A DNA stretch of 64,000 bases from Lawsonella clevelandensis (lineage in GTDB: Bacteria; Actinomycetota; Actinomycetes; Mycobacteriales; Mycobacteriaceae). Both the position numbers and the translations under genes were made by a program. Every line of letters begins with the position of its first letter. Within the stretch, counting starts at the first letter, position 1. Positions 21,348-31,199 of the stretch are shown piece after piece. Under the pieces are notes generated by a model. That model did not search any database. It worked only from the letters and a program-made list of their open reading frames with translations, and was not told the DNA's origin. The stretch is from the NCBI RefSeq assembly GCF_001293125.1, contig NZ_CP009312.1, forward strand, positions 310,001 to 374,000, in the 5' to 3' direction.

Positions 21348-22197
21348 TGTGACGGCCTCGTGCGTAGTCCCGGTGCGCAAAGAAGCGCCCCTCCGAGGTA
21401 CTGACCACAATAGGTTGTCCGAAGGCTTCGGACAGGTGCTGCGACGTGATGACGTCATTGACCGGGCCTTGGTGCAATGCTTGGCCATCGCGCAATATCA
21501 TCGCGTGGGTAAAGCCGCGTGGAATCTCCTCGACATGGTGTGTGACCATGAGGATGGCAGGTGCGTGCGGATCCGCTGCCAGTTGTTCCAATAGTTCAAT
21601 AAGATCTTCGCGTCCACCTAAATCGAGGCCCGCGCTCGGTTCATCAAGGAGGAGAAGCTCGGGAGCCGACATAAGAGCCCGCGCAATAAGAACACGTTTC
21701 CGCTCTCCCTCACTGAGCAATCCAAAAGGCCGATCTTTCAGGTGGATGACGGCAAAGTCCTCCAGCAGTGCAGTCGCTCGGTCGAGGTCTTCCGCATCGT
21801 ATTCTTCGCGCCATCGTCCGATCATGGAATATCCCGCCGACAGTACAACGTCGCAGGCGGTCTCGTGGGCGGGCACACGTCGTGCTAGGGCATTGGATGA
21901 AATCCCCAGGCGAGTGCGCAATTCGGTAAGGTCGGTGCGCCCAAATTGTTCCCCGAGAACGCTCAAAGTGCCTTTTGACGGGAAAAGATCTCCGCCCACC
22001 ATATGTAGCAGCGAGGTCTTTCCGGCTCCATTAGGGCCGAAGATAATCCACTGCTCCGCTGCATTGACCTGCCAGTGAAGAGGCCCTACCAGGGTGGTGT
22101 CGCCGCGATAGAGCAGAATGTCGCGGGCATCAATGACGCGTGCATTCTGCCGAGACACCGCTCCTTGTCCAGCATGATCGGAACTAGCCACGGTCAA
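21334..22197 (-). CDS. Soluble ABC-type ATP-binding protein (Rv3041c-like)
   Basis: A single ABC ATPase domain of 287 residues: Walker A GPNGAGKTS near residue 54, signature LLSEGERKRV, Walker B LLLLDEPSAGLDLGG, and the switch His in MVTHHVEEIP. No permease gene lies nearby, and the HHVEEIP ending resembles ModF/YlmA-type soluble ABC proteins, so the partner is unknown. TTG at 22197 and GTG at 22191 both fit the AGGAGGAGAGG ribosome site. Its 3' end overlaps the crotonase-like gene by 14 bp. It is the first gene of this leftward group. Confidence 0.82.
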   Translation of the reverse strand: MTVASSDHAGQGAVSRQNARVIDARDILLYRGDTTLVGPLHWQVNAAEQWIIFGPNGAGKTSLLHMVGGDLFPSKGTLSVLGEQFGRTDLTELRTRLGISSNALARRVPAHETACDVVLSAGYSMIGRWREEYDAEDLDRATALLEDFAVIHLKDRPFGLLSEGERKRVLIARALMSAPELLLLDEPSAGLDLGGREDLIELLEQLAADPHAPAILMVTHHVEEIPRGFTHAMILRDGQALHQGPVNDVITSQHLSEAFGQPIVVSTSEGRFFAHRDYARGRHSAGM

Positions 22198-22741
22198 CCT
22201 CTCCTCCTTCTTTTGCTGTTGATGCTACCAGCGGTGTAAACACCCGTGTGGGGGGATACTGCCGGCCGACATGGAGAACGGCTGACCGACGTCCGGAACG
22301 ACATATATACACGCAGTAAGTAGCGTAGTCATGTCGCGATTATCTATTCTTGGACGAACGACCTGGGCATTTGTTGGTTTGACACAAATGAAACGCATGA
22401 GTATTTGTAGATGTCCTATAGCCAAGTTTATGATGAGAAAAATTGCTGATATACCCATGTGTTTATGAATGACAACCATCCTGTTGCCAGTAATATTCGT
22501 GGCAACTTATCTGTGGTTGATGTCACAACTACCGATCAGAAGAAACCGTTTCTGAAGGGGCATATTGCCACTACAGCAACACTTTTAGGTGTGTAAGAGT
22601 TCAAAATTACAGAATTGGTATATTGGTCAACTGTTCACGTCAAGAAGTTATCGATAAATATAAGGAATTTCTTGACCAGTTCCAGCCTTTAATGAACGTA
22701 GGACTTTAAACGCTTGGTAAACAGAGTGGAAGGATAATCCC
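22198..22741. other. 544-bp AT-rich intergenic region
   Basis: This gap between the divergent ABC gene and ceramidase-like gene 2 is clearly more AT-rich than its surroundings. TTGACA at 22379-22384 and TTGACC at 22672-22677 resemble -35 boxes, but no well-spaced -10 pairs with them. Short open frames here have no recognisable similarity. No tRNA, terminator or insertion sequence was seen. Confidence 0.4.
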
Positions 22742-24840
22742 TTGCAACTATCACGTCGTTCATTGCTCAAAGCTACTGCTGTCAGTGGTGCTGCAATCAC
22801 CCTCAGCGGTGGACTGAGCGCTACGGCAAGCCCCTCCAAGGCTGCCGCTGCCCCCGCCAACAATTACGCCAACGGCACTGGTGACTGGCTGGTAGGCCTC
22901 GGCCTGGCCGACATTACCGGTGCTCCCGCCGGCCAGGGCATGATGGGCTTTTCTCAAGAAGACCAGATTGCTCACGGTATCCGTCAGCGTTACCTCGCGC
23001 GCGCTGTCATCTTCGTCGACAAGAATACCAACGCACCGCTTGTTCACGTTACCGTCGACACCTGCGCGTTCTTCGCCAACGAATTGGACGAGCTCCTCTC
23101 CCGACTGCAGAAGACCTACGGTGGTCGCTACAGCAAGAAGAACGTCATCGTCACCGCGACCCATAACCACAACTCCTGTGGTGGTACATCCCGTGACCTC
23201 GCCTACGTACTGGCTACGAAAGGCCACCAGGAAAACTCCTTCCGTTGTGAGGTGGACGGTGTCTTCGAAGCTATTGCCCGCGCCCACAACAACATCGCAC
23301 CGGCACAGCTTTACCTCGGTCGCTCTGAGCTCTACAACGCCTCGAAGAACCGCTCTATCAGCGCCTTCAACCTCAACCCCGAGCATGACAAGCGGGAAAT
23401 GCCGGGCGCTATCGATCCGCGTGTCTGGGTACTCCGCATCAAGCGTGGGACCAAAGACGTCGGTGTCATGACATGGTTCGCCACCCACGGCACCTCCCTC
23501 ACTGACAACAACACCCTCCTCAGCCCCGATAACAAGGGCCTTGCTGCCTACATCTGGGAGCATGACGAGATGGGTGTCGACTACATGACCACCAAGGATC
23601 CGTTCGTCGCCGCCTTCATCCAGACGAACTCCGGTGACATGACCCCCAACCTGTGGCGACGTAAGCTGCATCCTTCCGGCCCAACCAGTGACAACGTTCT
23701 CAACAACGCCATCATTGCCAAGCGCCAGTACGATGCCTGCCACAAGGCCTGGGCCAATGCCGTGCCGCTGAGGGGATCCGGCATCGCCACCTCCCATCGC
23801 TACGTCGACTTCGCCCACGAAGTCGTCCCCGGCAAGTACACCGTGGACGGCAAGCAGTGGCGTACCGTTCCCACCGTGATGGGAGCCTCCGGCGCAGCAT
23901 CCTCCGAAGAGGATAACTACGAGTCCGTCGTCTACCCGTACATCCGTGAAGGTGACAAGGGTCCCTTCACCAAGTTCTGGGATTGGGACCGGAAGAACCA
24001 GCTTCTCGACGCCGACTGGGATTACCAGTCCCCGAAGCTCAACCTCCTCCCCCTCGGCTACCTGCCGGTGAAGGGCTGGAACCCGCAGGAACTTCCGCTC
24101 ACCATCTTCCGCTTGGGTGAGCTGGTCTTCGTCTGTGGCGCTCTCGAGTACACTATCGTCTCCGGTCTGCGCTGCCGTCGTCTGGTCTCCAATCGACTCG
24201 GTGTCCCCATGGAAAACGTCATCTTCCAGGGCTACACCAACTCTACTGCCAGTACTGCGTCACTCCAGAAGAATACATGGCCATGCAGTACGAGGCTGGT
24301 GAAACCCAGTTTGGTCGTGAGACGCTGGGCGCTCACCTGAAGCACTACGACGCCATGTGCGACGAACTGCTCGGCCGTGGCAAGCCCTACAAGAGCACCA
24401 CTAACCGCGCTTACAAGGCCAACATGTGGATCCCCAGCTGGCTGCCTGCGGTTCCCGCCGACACCTTGCCGAAGGGCAAGAAATACGGTGACGTTCTGCT
24501 ACCCCCGCCGGCCACGGTCAAGCGTGGCGCCAAGCTCGATGTTGACTTCCAGGCAACCCACCTTAATAACAAGCTCTACCGCGGAAGCACCTACCATGAG
24601 GTGCAGAAGCTCGTGGGCGGCAAGTGGGTACGCATCGCTGACGACTTCCACTACGACACCATCCTCGACTGGCGTCGTCCGGATGGTTCCAGGACTGAGT
24701 CCATCACTCGCGTCACCTGGAACGTCCCGAAGAACCAACCGACCGGCACCTACCGCATTGTGCTGCGTGGTGACGCCAAGAACGAAAGTGGCAAGCTGAC
24801 CCACTGGCAGGGCAAGACGAAGAGCTTCAAGGTCGTCTAA
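22742..24840 (+). pseudogene. Tat-exported neutral ceramidase-like hydrolase, copy 2, frameshifted
   Basis: From the TTG at 22742 (GGAAGG 8 nt upstream) the frame encodes a twin-arginine signal (LSRRSLLKATAVSG) and a ceramidase-like domain closely resembling copy 1, including ATHNHNSCGG, WFATHGTSLTDNN and QTNSGDMTPNL with Thr301 in place of the catalytic Ser. After GYTNS near 24243 the frame is lost; it resumes in the next phase as YCQYCVTPEEYMAMQYEAGETQ and continues to the TAA at 24840. Copy 1 has GYTNSYNQYITTPEEYMASQ there, so one base is missing. Restoring it gives 699 residues. A sequencing error or phase-variable allele is possible. Confidence 0.75.
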
Positions 24841-24877
24841 TACTGTCGTTGTTCACACCACTATGTGAATATGGCCT

Positions 24878-24924
24878 AAATAGTGTGGAGGCAGGAGATC
24901 AGATCTCCTGCCTCCACACTATTT
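24878..24924. terminator. Perfect 22-bp inverted repeat with 3-nt loop
   Basis: The arms 24878-24899 and 24903-24924 are exactly complementary (22 of 22), separated by CAG; the outer ends are AAATAG and CTATTT. It lies 37 bp after the broken ceramidase gene and 72 bp before glgE, so it most likely ends transcription in either direction and shields glgE. Confidence 0.65.
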
Positions 24925-24996
24925 CCACTGTCCTTCCTGCGCTTATCTACTATGCTGATACACAAGATCGGTACCCGTTTTCTGGGAGGAGTCACA

Positions 24997-27012
24997 GTGA
25001 TCGGACGTTTCGGCATTACTGATGTCCAGCCTGTAGTCGACAGTGGAAACTCTCCATCAAAGGCTGTCGTTGGGGAGGTCATTCCCGTCAGTGCAACCGC
25101 CTGGCGTGAAGGTCACGACAAGCTCGCGTGCACACTCTGGGTGAAGGGCCCAGGTGCAACTCGCGCACAACGCATCAGTATGACCCCGGGCGAAGTGGAT
25201 GACACCTTCCACGCCTGCTTTGTCCCCGATCGAGAGGGCATGTGGACGTTCCGTATTGATGCCTGGTCTGATGTTCGGGCCACGTGGATCCATGACATCA
25301 ACGCAAAAATCGATGTCGGACAAGGACCACAAGATCTTGCGAATGACCTTGAGATCGGCGCACAGATCCTCGAGGCTGCACTCCTCCAAAACAGCCGGAA
25401 AGTCATCAAAGCCACATTGCAGGAAGCCATTGATGCGCTCCGCAACACCGATCTTGAACTCGCAGAACGTATCAGTCCGGCACTCTCCGCGGAAGTGACG
25501 GAGATTCTGGCGAAGCGTCCGGTGCGCGACCTTCTTACCCATGGAAAGCCTCACCGCATCTGGACCGATCGCAGTAAAGCCATGTACAGCTCCTGGTATG
25601 AGCTCTTCCCTCGCTCCACCGGTGGCCGCGACGAACGCGGTCGCCCGGTACACGGTACCTTCGCTACAACAGAAAAAGACTTTACACGCATCGCCGCCAT
25701 GGGCTTCGATGTCGTCTACTTCCCGCCCATCCATCCCATCGGGGAGATTAACCGAAAGGGACGCAACAACACCCTCACCGCAAGTAAGGAAGACGTAGGA
25801 AGCCCCTGGGCTATCGGGTCCAAAGACGGTGGCCATGACGCCATCCACCCGCAGCTAGGTACTATGAAGGACTTCACACACCTCGTTAAAACTGCAAAAA
25901 AACAGGGCCTGGAAGTCGCCCTCGACCTCGCCCTGCAGTGCGCTCCAGACCACCCGTGGGCACAAGCCCACCCCGAGTGGTTCACCGTCCTCCCTGATGG
26001 CTACATTGCCTACGCCGAAAACCCACCGAAGAAGTACCAGGATATCTACCCTCTCAACTTCGACAACGATTACGCAGGGCTCACCGATGAGATTGAACGC
26101 GTCGTCCGACTGTGGATGAAGAAGGGTGTCCGTATTTTCCGTGTCGACAACCCACATACGAAACCCGGAATGTTTTGGGAAGACCTCATCTCCCGCATTA
26201 AACGCACCGATCCGGATGTTCTCTTCCTGGCGGAGGCCTTTACTCGCCCTGCCCGCATGTTTGGTTTGGCCCGGCTAGGCTTCTCCCAGTCGTACACCTA
26301 CTTCACCTGGAAAACCGCCAAGTGGGAGCTGGAGGAGTTCAGCAAGCAAACCCTGCGGCATCTCGATGATGCCCGCCCCAACCTCTTCACAAACACTCCC
26401 GATATTCTGCATGAGAGCTTGCAGCACGGCGGACCAGGCATGTTCGCCATCCGTGCCGCCTTGGCCGCCACACTTTTCGCCAGCTGGGGTATCTACTCGG
26501 GATTCGAGATCTACGAGCATATTGCCGTCGCTCCAGGTTCCGAAGAGTATCTCCATTCAGAGAAGTACGAACTGCGCCCCCGCAATTTTGCTGCCGCACT
26601 TGAGAACCAGGAAAGCCTCGAACCGTGGATCACCACCCTGAACCGTATCCGTCGCGAACATCCGGCTCTTCAGCAAAACCGTCAGTTGGTCTTCCACCAC
26701 TGTGACAATGACGCTGTCATGGCGTATTCGAAGTTTGATCCTAAGACTGGCGACTCAATTCTTGTTGTCATCAACCTCAATCCTTTCGGCACTGAGGAAA
26801 CCACCATCAGCCTTAATATGCCTGCGCTAGGCCTAGATTGGTACGACCAGATGGATGTCCATGATGAAGTAACGCAGCAAACCTTCCATTGGACACAACG
26901 CAATTATGTGAAACTAGAACCGTGGAGCAATGTTGCTCACATTCTTGTGCTACCTGTGGTTCCCCAAGAGCGTCGCGCCAACCTCTGCTACCGAGATGTT
27001 GCTGAGGACTAG
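24997..27012 (+). CDS. glgE: Alpha-1,4-glucan:maltose-1-phosphate maltosyltransferase GlgE
   Basis: GlgE extends alpha-1,4-glucans with maltosyl units from maltose 1-phosphate in the cytoplasm. The 671-residue GH13_3 protein has the N-terminal beta-sandwich (DVQPVVDSGNSPSKAVVGE), the subfamily segment HRIWTDRSKAMYSSWYELFPRS, the nucleophile region VRIFRVDNPHTKP and the acid/base Glu in LFLAEAFTRP. The GTG at 24997 was chosen because GGAGGA is 6 nt upstream and the family N-terminus begins here, though the frame is open from 24883. glgB follows after 21 bp, the usual GlgE-pathway pair. Confidence 0.95.
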   Translation: MIGRFGITDVQPVVDSGNSPSKAVVGEVIPVSATAWREGHDKLACTLWVKGPGATRAQRISMTPGEVDDTFHACFVPDREGMWTFRIDAWSDVRATWIHDINAKIDVGQGPQDLANDLEIGAQILEAALLQNSRKVIKATLQEAIDALRNTDLELAERISPALSAEVTEILAKRPVRDLLTHGKPHRIWTDRSKAMYSSWYELFPRSTGGRDERGRPVHGTFATTEKDFTRIAAMGFDVVYFPPIHPIGEINRKGRNNTLTASKEDVGSPWAIGSKDGGHDAIHPQLGTMKDFTHLVKTAKKQGLEVALDLALQCAPDHPWAQAHPEWFTVLPDGYIAYAENPPKKYQDIYPLNFDNDYAGLTDEIERVVRLWMKKGVRIFRVDNPHTKPGMFWEDLISRIKRTDPDVLFLAEAFTRPARMFGLARLGFSQSYTYFTWKTAKWELEEFSKQTLRHLDDARPNLFTNTPDILHESLQHGGPGMFAIRAALAATLFASWGIYSGFEIYEHIAVAPGSEEYLHSEKYELRPRNFAAALENQESLEPWITTLNRIRREHPALQQNRQLVFHHCDNDAVMAYSKFDPKTGDSILVVINLNPFGTEETTISLNMPALGLDWYDQMDVHDEVTQQTFHWTQRNYVKLEPWSNVAHILVLPVVPQERRANLCYRDVAED

Positions 27013-27033
27013 GCGTTAGGAAAAGAGAAAGTC

Positions 27034-29229
27034 ATGTCATCCACCTACGATCCGATGATCTCGGATATCGACCGCGCCGCACTTGATGCAGGCGCTTGCT
27101 CGAACCCCCACCGCTTCTATGGTGCACACGAGGAGGAAGCAGCTGGCGGAACAGTCTTCCGTACCCGCCAACCCGCTGCTGACCTCGTGTCGGTCCGCAT
27201 CGGTGGAGTGGACTATCCACTGGAGTACCGCGGCTCCGAAATCTGGGCCGGTATTGTGGAGATGACCGACATTGCTGACTACCGCCTTGCCATCCACTAC
27301 CCCGATGGATGTACTAGAGTTGTCGCAGATCCGTACCGTTTCCTCCCCACCGTGCACGAACTTGATGAATACCTCATTGGAGAAGGCCGGCACGAGGAAC
27401 TGTGGAAATCTCTCGGTGCACACACCCGCACCTACACCACCCCCGACGGTGCCGTCTCTGGTGTGAGCTTCGCCGTGTGGGCCCCCAATGCCCGCAGTGT
27501 GGCAGTCTGTGGCGACTTCAACGGGTGGAATACCCAGCAATATCCGCTGCGTACACTTGGCTCCTCTGGTGTCTGGGAGATTTTCATTCCCGAGATTGGA
27601 GAAGGCGCTCTCTATAAGTTCGCTATCCACGGTGCTGATGGAGTCATTCGCGAAAAATTCGATCCCTTCGCCTTTGCCACGGAAGTGCCTCCGGCAACTG
27701 CATCTCGCGTATTTGAAAGCCACTACGAATGGCAGGATGTCGAGTGGATGGACGCCCGCCCGGCGCGCCAGCCGCATCTCGAGCCTATGAGCATCTACGA
27801 GCTTCACCTGGGGTCATGGAAGCCGAGCCAGAGCTACCGAGAGTTGGCGGACTCCCTTATCGATTACCTGAATTACACCAACTTCACCCATGTTGAGCTT
27901 CTCCCGATAGCGGAACACCCCTTCGGCGGCTCGTGGGGCTACCAGGTAAGTGCATACTATGCTCCAACTGCACGCTTCGGCACCCCCGACGATTTTCGCT
28001 ATCTTGTCGACCGCCTCCACCAAGCAGGCTACGGTGTCTTAGTGGACTGGGTGCCAGCTCACTTCCCCAAAGACGCCTGGGCGCTGTCACGATTTGATGG
28101 AACACCACTCTACGAACATCCGGACCCGCGTCGCGGGGAGCAGCCCGACTGGGGCACCTACGTCTTCAATTTTGGACGCCGGGAAGTCCGCAACTTCCTC
28201 GTGGCCAATGCACTCTTCTGGCTGCAGGAGTACCACGTCGATGGTCTGCGCGTTGATGCCGTCGCTTCCATGCTCTATTTGGACTACTCCCGTGCTGATG
28301 GTGAGTGGTTGCCCAACCAATACGGTGGCCGGGAGAACCTGGAAGCGGTGCAATTCCTCCAGGAAATGAATGCCACCGTGCACAAACATTTTCCGGGTGT
28401 TGTGACTGTCGCCGAGGAATCCACCTCCTGGCAAGGAGTTACACGCGACACTGCATCCGGAGGCTTGGGCTTCAATTTCAAGTGGAATATGGGCTGGATG
28501 AACGATACCCTCCGTTACTTTGGGCGCGATCAGCTGTTCCGCAACTACCATCACCAAGACATCACGTTCTCCCTGATGTACGCCTGGAGTGAGAACTTTG
28601 TCCTCCCCATCAGCCATGATGAAGTCGTCCATGGAAAAGGCTCATTGTGGGAGCGTATGCCGGGTGACGCCTGGGCCAAGGCAGCTGGACTACGCGCCTT
28701 CCTCGCCTACATGTGGGCGCACCCGGGCAAGAACCTTCTCTTCATGGGGCAGGAGTTTGGCCAGAGCCGGGAATGGTCCGACGAGCGTGGCCTAGACTGG
28801 GGTGATTTGGATGGCTGGCAGAGCGAATTCCACCGCGGTATCCTCTCGTGCACCCGAGACTTGAACCTCGTGTACCGCGAAAACCGCTCCCTCTGGTCCC
28901 AGGACCATCACCCCGGCGGTTTCAACTGGATTGATGCTAACGATTCGAACAATAACGTTATTACGTTCCTACGTTTCGGTGATGACGGGTCGATCATGGC
29001 TTGCCTGTTCAACTTCTCCGGCGTCCAGCACGACCACTATCGGGTGGGCCTTCCCGCTGCGGGTTTTTGGCATGAGGTGATGAACACCGACTCCACCTTC
29101 TACTACGGTTCTGGTAGCGGAAACCTTGGCGGTGTCACCACCGAAGAGATTAGCTGGCATGACCGGCCCTATTCTGCAGAGGTGACTCTGCCCCCGAATT
29201 CCGGCATCTGGCTGCGGTACGAAGGATAA
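27034..29229 (+). CDS. glgB: 1,4-alpha-glucan branching enzyme GlgB
   Basis: GlgB introduces alpha-1,6 branches into the linear glucan built by GlgE. The 731-residue protein has the N1 and CBM48 domains ([20 protein letters not shown]), then the GH13 barrel with [11 protein letters not shown] (nucleophile Asp near residue 405), VAEEST (acid/base Glu near 460) and [16 protein letters not shown] (third carboxylate near 527), and a C-terminal beta domain. The length equals that of mycobacterial GlgB. The ATG at 27034 has GGAAAAGAGAAAG upstream. It is co-transcribed with glgE and followed by a hairpin terminator. Confidence 0.96.
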   Translation: MSSTYDPMISDIDRAALDAGACSNPHRFYGAHEEEAAGGTVFRTRQPAADLVSVRIGGVDYPLEYRGSEIWAGIVEMTDIADYRLAIHYPDGCTRVVADPYRFLPTVHELDEYLIGEGRHEELWKSLGAHTRTYTTPDGAVSGVSFAVWAPNARSVAVCGDFNGWNTQQYPLRTLGSSGVWEIFIPEIGEGALYKFAIHGADGVIREKFDPFAFATEVPPATASRVFESHYEWQDVEWMDARPARQPHLEPMSIYELHLGSWKPSQSYRELADSLIDYLNYTNFTHVELLPIAEHPFGGSWGYQVSAYYAPTARFGTPDDFRYLVDRLHQAGYGVLVDWVPAHFPKDAWALSRFDGTPLYEHPDPRRGEQPDWGTYVFNFGRREVRNFLVANALFWLQEYHVDGLRVDAVASMLYLDYSRADGEWLPNQYGGRENLEAVQFLQEMNATVHKHFPGVVTVAEESTSWQGVTRDTASGGLGFNFKWNMGWMNDTLRYFGRDQLFRNYHHQDITFSLMYAWSENFVLPISHDEVVHGKGSLWERMPGDAWAKAAGLRAFLAYMWAHPGKNLLFMGQEFGQSREWSDERGLDWGDLDGWQSEFHRGILSCTRDLNLVYRENRSLWSQDHHPGGFNWIDANDSNNNVITFLRFGDDGSIMACLFNFSGVQHDHYRVGLPAAGFWHEVMNTDSTFYYGSGSGNLGGVTTEEISWHDRPYSAEVTLPPNSGIWLRYEG

Positions 29230-29248
29230 CCGCTCCAACTACGACCAA

Positions 29249-29285
29249 GGGTGGGTACTCATACGGTTCGTATGGATACCCACCC
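29249..29285. terminator. Hairpin between convergent glgB and thioredoxin-like gene
   Basis: GGGTGGGTA pairs with TACCCACCC and the stem continues, after one mismatch, to an ATACG/CGTAT inner stem with a GTT loop. It lies 19 bp past the glgB stop, in the 98-bp convergent gap. The T-run is weak on both sides. Confidence 0.6.
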
Positions 29286-29327
29286 CCATCATGTTGTGTC
29301 GTCCTCAGTGCTTTACCGTTCTAGCCG

Positions 29328-30398
29328 CTAGAACAGCAGCGAGGCCAATTGCTGTCGCGCCGCGATAACCAGGGGGTCAGTTGGATCACACATCGCGAAG
29401 AGGTTAACGAGATGCTTTCGCGCTTCAGCCCTCTCCTCCCCCGTCGTACGGGCAATCGTCGTGAGAAGACGGGTAAAAGCAGCTTCTGCCCCTACCTCCG
29501 TCATTTCTCGATCCGCAGCATCGCATTGAGCGGAGATGTCCGCTGGGTGCTCATCCGCATAAACAATCGTGTCCTCATCGGTGGTAGCGGCGCGCGCGAG
29601 CGTCTGATACAGCGCACACGCAGACTCTGCCGCATGATCCCCCGGGTTGTGCTCCAGGTGGTCAACCAGTAGTGCCTCAGCGGCGGCATAATCTCCGGTA
29701 TCGGCGAGTGCCTCAGCTTGGTCGACGATAGTGGCGGGAGCTGCCTCTGACACCGCATCAGCTGCCACCAGACCGCCAAAAGCCTCCAAACCCGGGATAT
29801 TTCCATCAGCTGGCAGGGGGGAAAGACGACCGTTGACTGCGTTCATTAACGCATCCAGCCACCCTCGCAGCTGTGGTTCCGGTTGTGCGCCAGCAAAAGC
29901 GTCTAGCGGGTGTCCCTTGGCCATCGCCACCACAGTGGGAACCGATTGCACTTTGAAGGCTTGCGCGAGCACTGGCTCCTTTTCCGTATTTGCCTTAGCC
30001 AGAATCCATTTTCCTTGGTATTCAGCAGCGAGCTTCTCTAGCACAGGGGTGAGCTGTTTGCAGGGCTGGCACCATTCTGCCCAGAGGTCAATAACGATGG
30101 GTACATAGTTGGAGAGCTGCATCATGGCCTCGAAATTGGCCTCGGTGAGCTCGATCACGGTAGGAAGCCCGTTACTGCCACGCGCACCGGTATCAGAGGT
30201 ACTTGATGTTACTGAGGTGGTAGCAGTAGTACCTGCGACGAAGGGGCTGGCGGCAGGACGATCTGCCGGATGATCTTTGGCGACAAAACGTGGTTTATCG
30301 CCAGCGGAACTCGCGCGGTGGGCCTTCGCGCGTTGTTGTTCTTCCGCAACACGCGCTTCCGCGACCGCTTTCAGGGGAGATAGGTCGATGTTGTCCAC
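29328..30398 (-). CDS. Thioredoxin-domain protein with C-terminal TPR-like region (CnoX/Rv1324-like)
   Basis: The 356-residue protein has an Ala/Ser/Thr-rich N-terminal linker (residues 1-75), a thioredoxin domain with WAEWCQPCKQ near residue 109 and the cis-proline SVPTVVAM, and a helical repeat tail (for example EALADTGDYAAAEALLVDHLEHNPGDHAAES) like the TPR module of CnoX chaperedoxins. No signal peptide is seen, so it is probably cytoplasmic. The role may be disulfide exchange or protein protection under stress. The GTG start has GAAGGA upstream. Rv1324 near glgB in mycobacteria is the likely counterpart. Confidence 0.83.
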   Translation of the reverse strand: MDNIDLSPLKAVAEARVAEEQQRAKAHRASSAGDKPRFVAKDHPADRPAASPFVAGTTATTSVTSSTSDTGARGSNGLPTVIELTEANFEAMMQLSNYVPIVIDLWAEWCQPCKQLTPVLEKLAAEYQGKWILAKANTEKEPVLAQAFKVQSVPTVVAMAKGHPLDAFAGAQPEPQLRGWLDALMNAVNGRLSPLPADGNIPGLEAFGGLVAADAVSEAAPATIVDQAEALADTGDYAAAEALLVDHLEHNPGDHAAESACALYQTLARAATTDEDTIVYADEHPADISAQCDAADREMTEVGAEAAFTRLLTTIARTTGEERAEARKHLVNLFAMCDPTDPLVIAARQQLASLLF

Positions 30399-30447
30399 GA
30401 TGCTTCCTTCACTTCTCTGGAGTGTTCTTCCTCAGTCTAAGCAGCTG

Positions 30448-31140
30448 TCAAAAGAGTCGCAGCTCAGTGCTTTCAATACCACGTAACTCGTCATAATCCA
30501 GAACTGTGCAACGGATTCCGCGATCTTCTGCAAGGGTGCGAGCTTGTGGCTTAATGGACTGCGCAGCAAATACTCCCTGTACCGGTGACAACACCGGATC
30601 CCGATTCAGCATTTCCAGGTAACGGGTGAGCTGTTCCACACCATCGATACCCCCCACACGTTTAATCTCCACAGCAACTGTCCCACCGGACTCATCTCGG
30701 CAGAGAATATCCACTGGCCCAATGGCAGTGGGATATTCACGGCGCACGAGAGTAAAGCCTTCCCCTAACACCTCAATGTGTTCCGCTAGAAGCTCCTGCA
30801 GGTGCTGTTCCACACCATCTTTCTCGAGCCCCGGATCCGGCCCCAGCTCAATCTCTTCGTCGAGCGCCACCTCACCGATGAGGATGCGAAGCTGCTCACG
30901 TGCTTTATTCTCCACCACCCATAGTTTTTCTCCAGTGGGGCAGTCATCCTCGTCCAGAATAGTCTGTTCCTCGAGCCAACAGGGGGGAGTCATCCAGTTG
31001 AGAGGCTTATAGGCACGGTCGTCTGCGTGTACGCTAATAGACCCATCTGCCTTGATGAGAATGAGACGACGAGACATGGGGAGATGAGCACTCAGGCGAC
31101 CAACGTAGTCCACCTGGCAGTCTGCAATAACCAATCGCAC
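30448..31140 (-). CDS. nucS: Mismatch-specific endonuclease NucS/EndoMS
   Basis: NucS cuts both strands at G-T, G-G and T-T mismatches and is the non-canonical mismatch repair nuclease of Actinobacteria. The 230-residue protein has the N-terminal DNA-binding domain ([19 protein letters not shown]) and the RecB-like nuclease residues D144, E158 and K160 ([10 protein letters not shown] and AVEIKR). It ends in LRLF, which fits the sliding-clamp binding tail of the family. The GTG at 31140 agrees with mycobacterial NucS. AGGAGG is too close to it (1 nt) but well spaced for a TTG two codons on, while TATCGT lies 7 nt upstream, so a leaderless GTG start is favoured. Confidence 0.95.
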   Translation of the reverse strand: MRLVIADCQVDYVGRLSAHLPMSRRLILIKADGSISVHADDRAYKPLNWMTPPCWLEEQTILDEDDCPTGEKLWVVENKAREQLRILIGEVALDEEIELGPDPGLEKDGVEQHLQELLAEHIEVLGEGFTLVRREYPTAIGPVDILCRDESGGTVAVEIKRVGGIDGVEQLTRYLEMLNRDPVLSPVQGVFAAQSIKPQARTLAEDRGIRCTVLDYDELRGIESTELRLF

Positions 31141-31147
31141 CCCTCCT

Positions 31148-31153
31148 ACGATA
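31148..31153 (-). promoter_or_regulatory. -10 box for leaderless nucS
   Basis: On the minus strand TATCGT lies 7 nt before the nucS GTG, inside the 59-bp divergent gap shared with the NUDIX gene. Confidence 0.45.
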
Positions 31154-31187
31154 GGACAGATTGTCGGGAAATGGGGAGTACCTTGCC

Positions 31188-31193
31188 TAGAAT
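31188..31193 (+). promoter_or_regulatory. -10 box for leaderless NUDIX mRNA
   Basis: TAGAAT, close to the TATAAT consensus, is 6 nt before the ATG at 31200. The GGAGG between them is only 1 nt from the ATG, too close to act as a ribosome binding site. Confidence 0.5.
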
Positions 31194-31199
31194 GGAGGT

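Noticed and set aside
22225-22479. 84-codon minus-strand frame in the AT-rich gap
   Set aside because: No ribosome site, no similarity, and composition like the non-coding surroundings.
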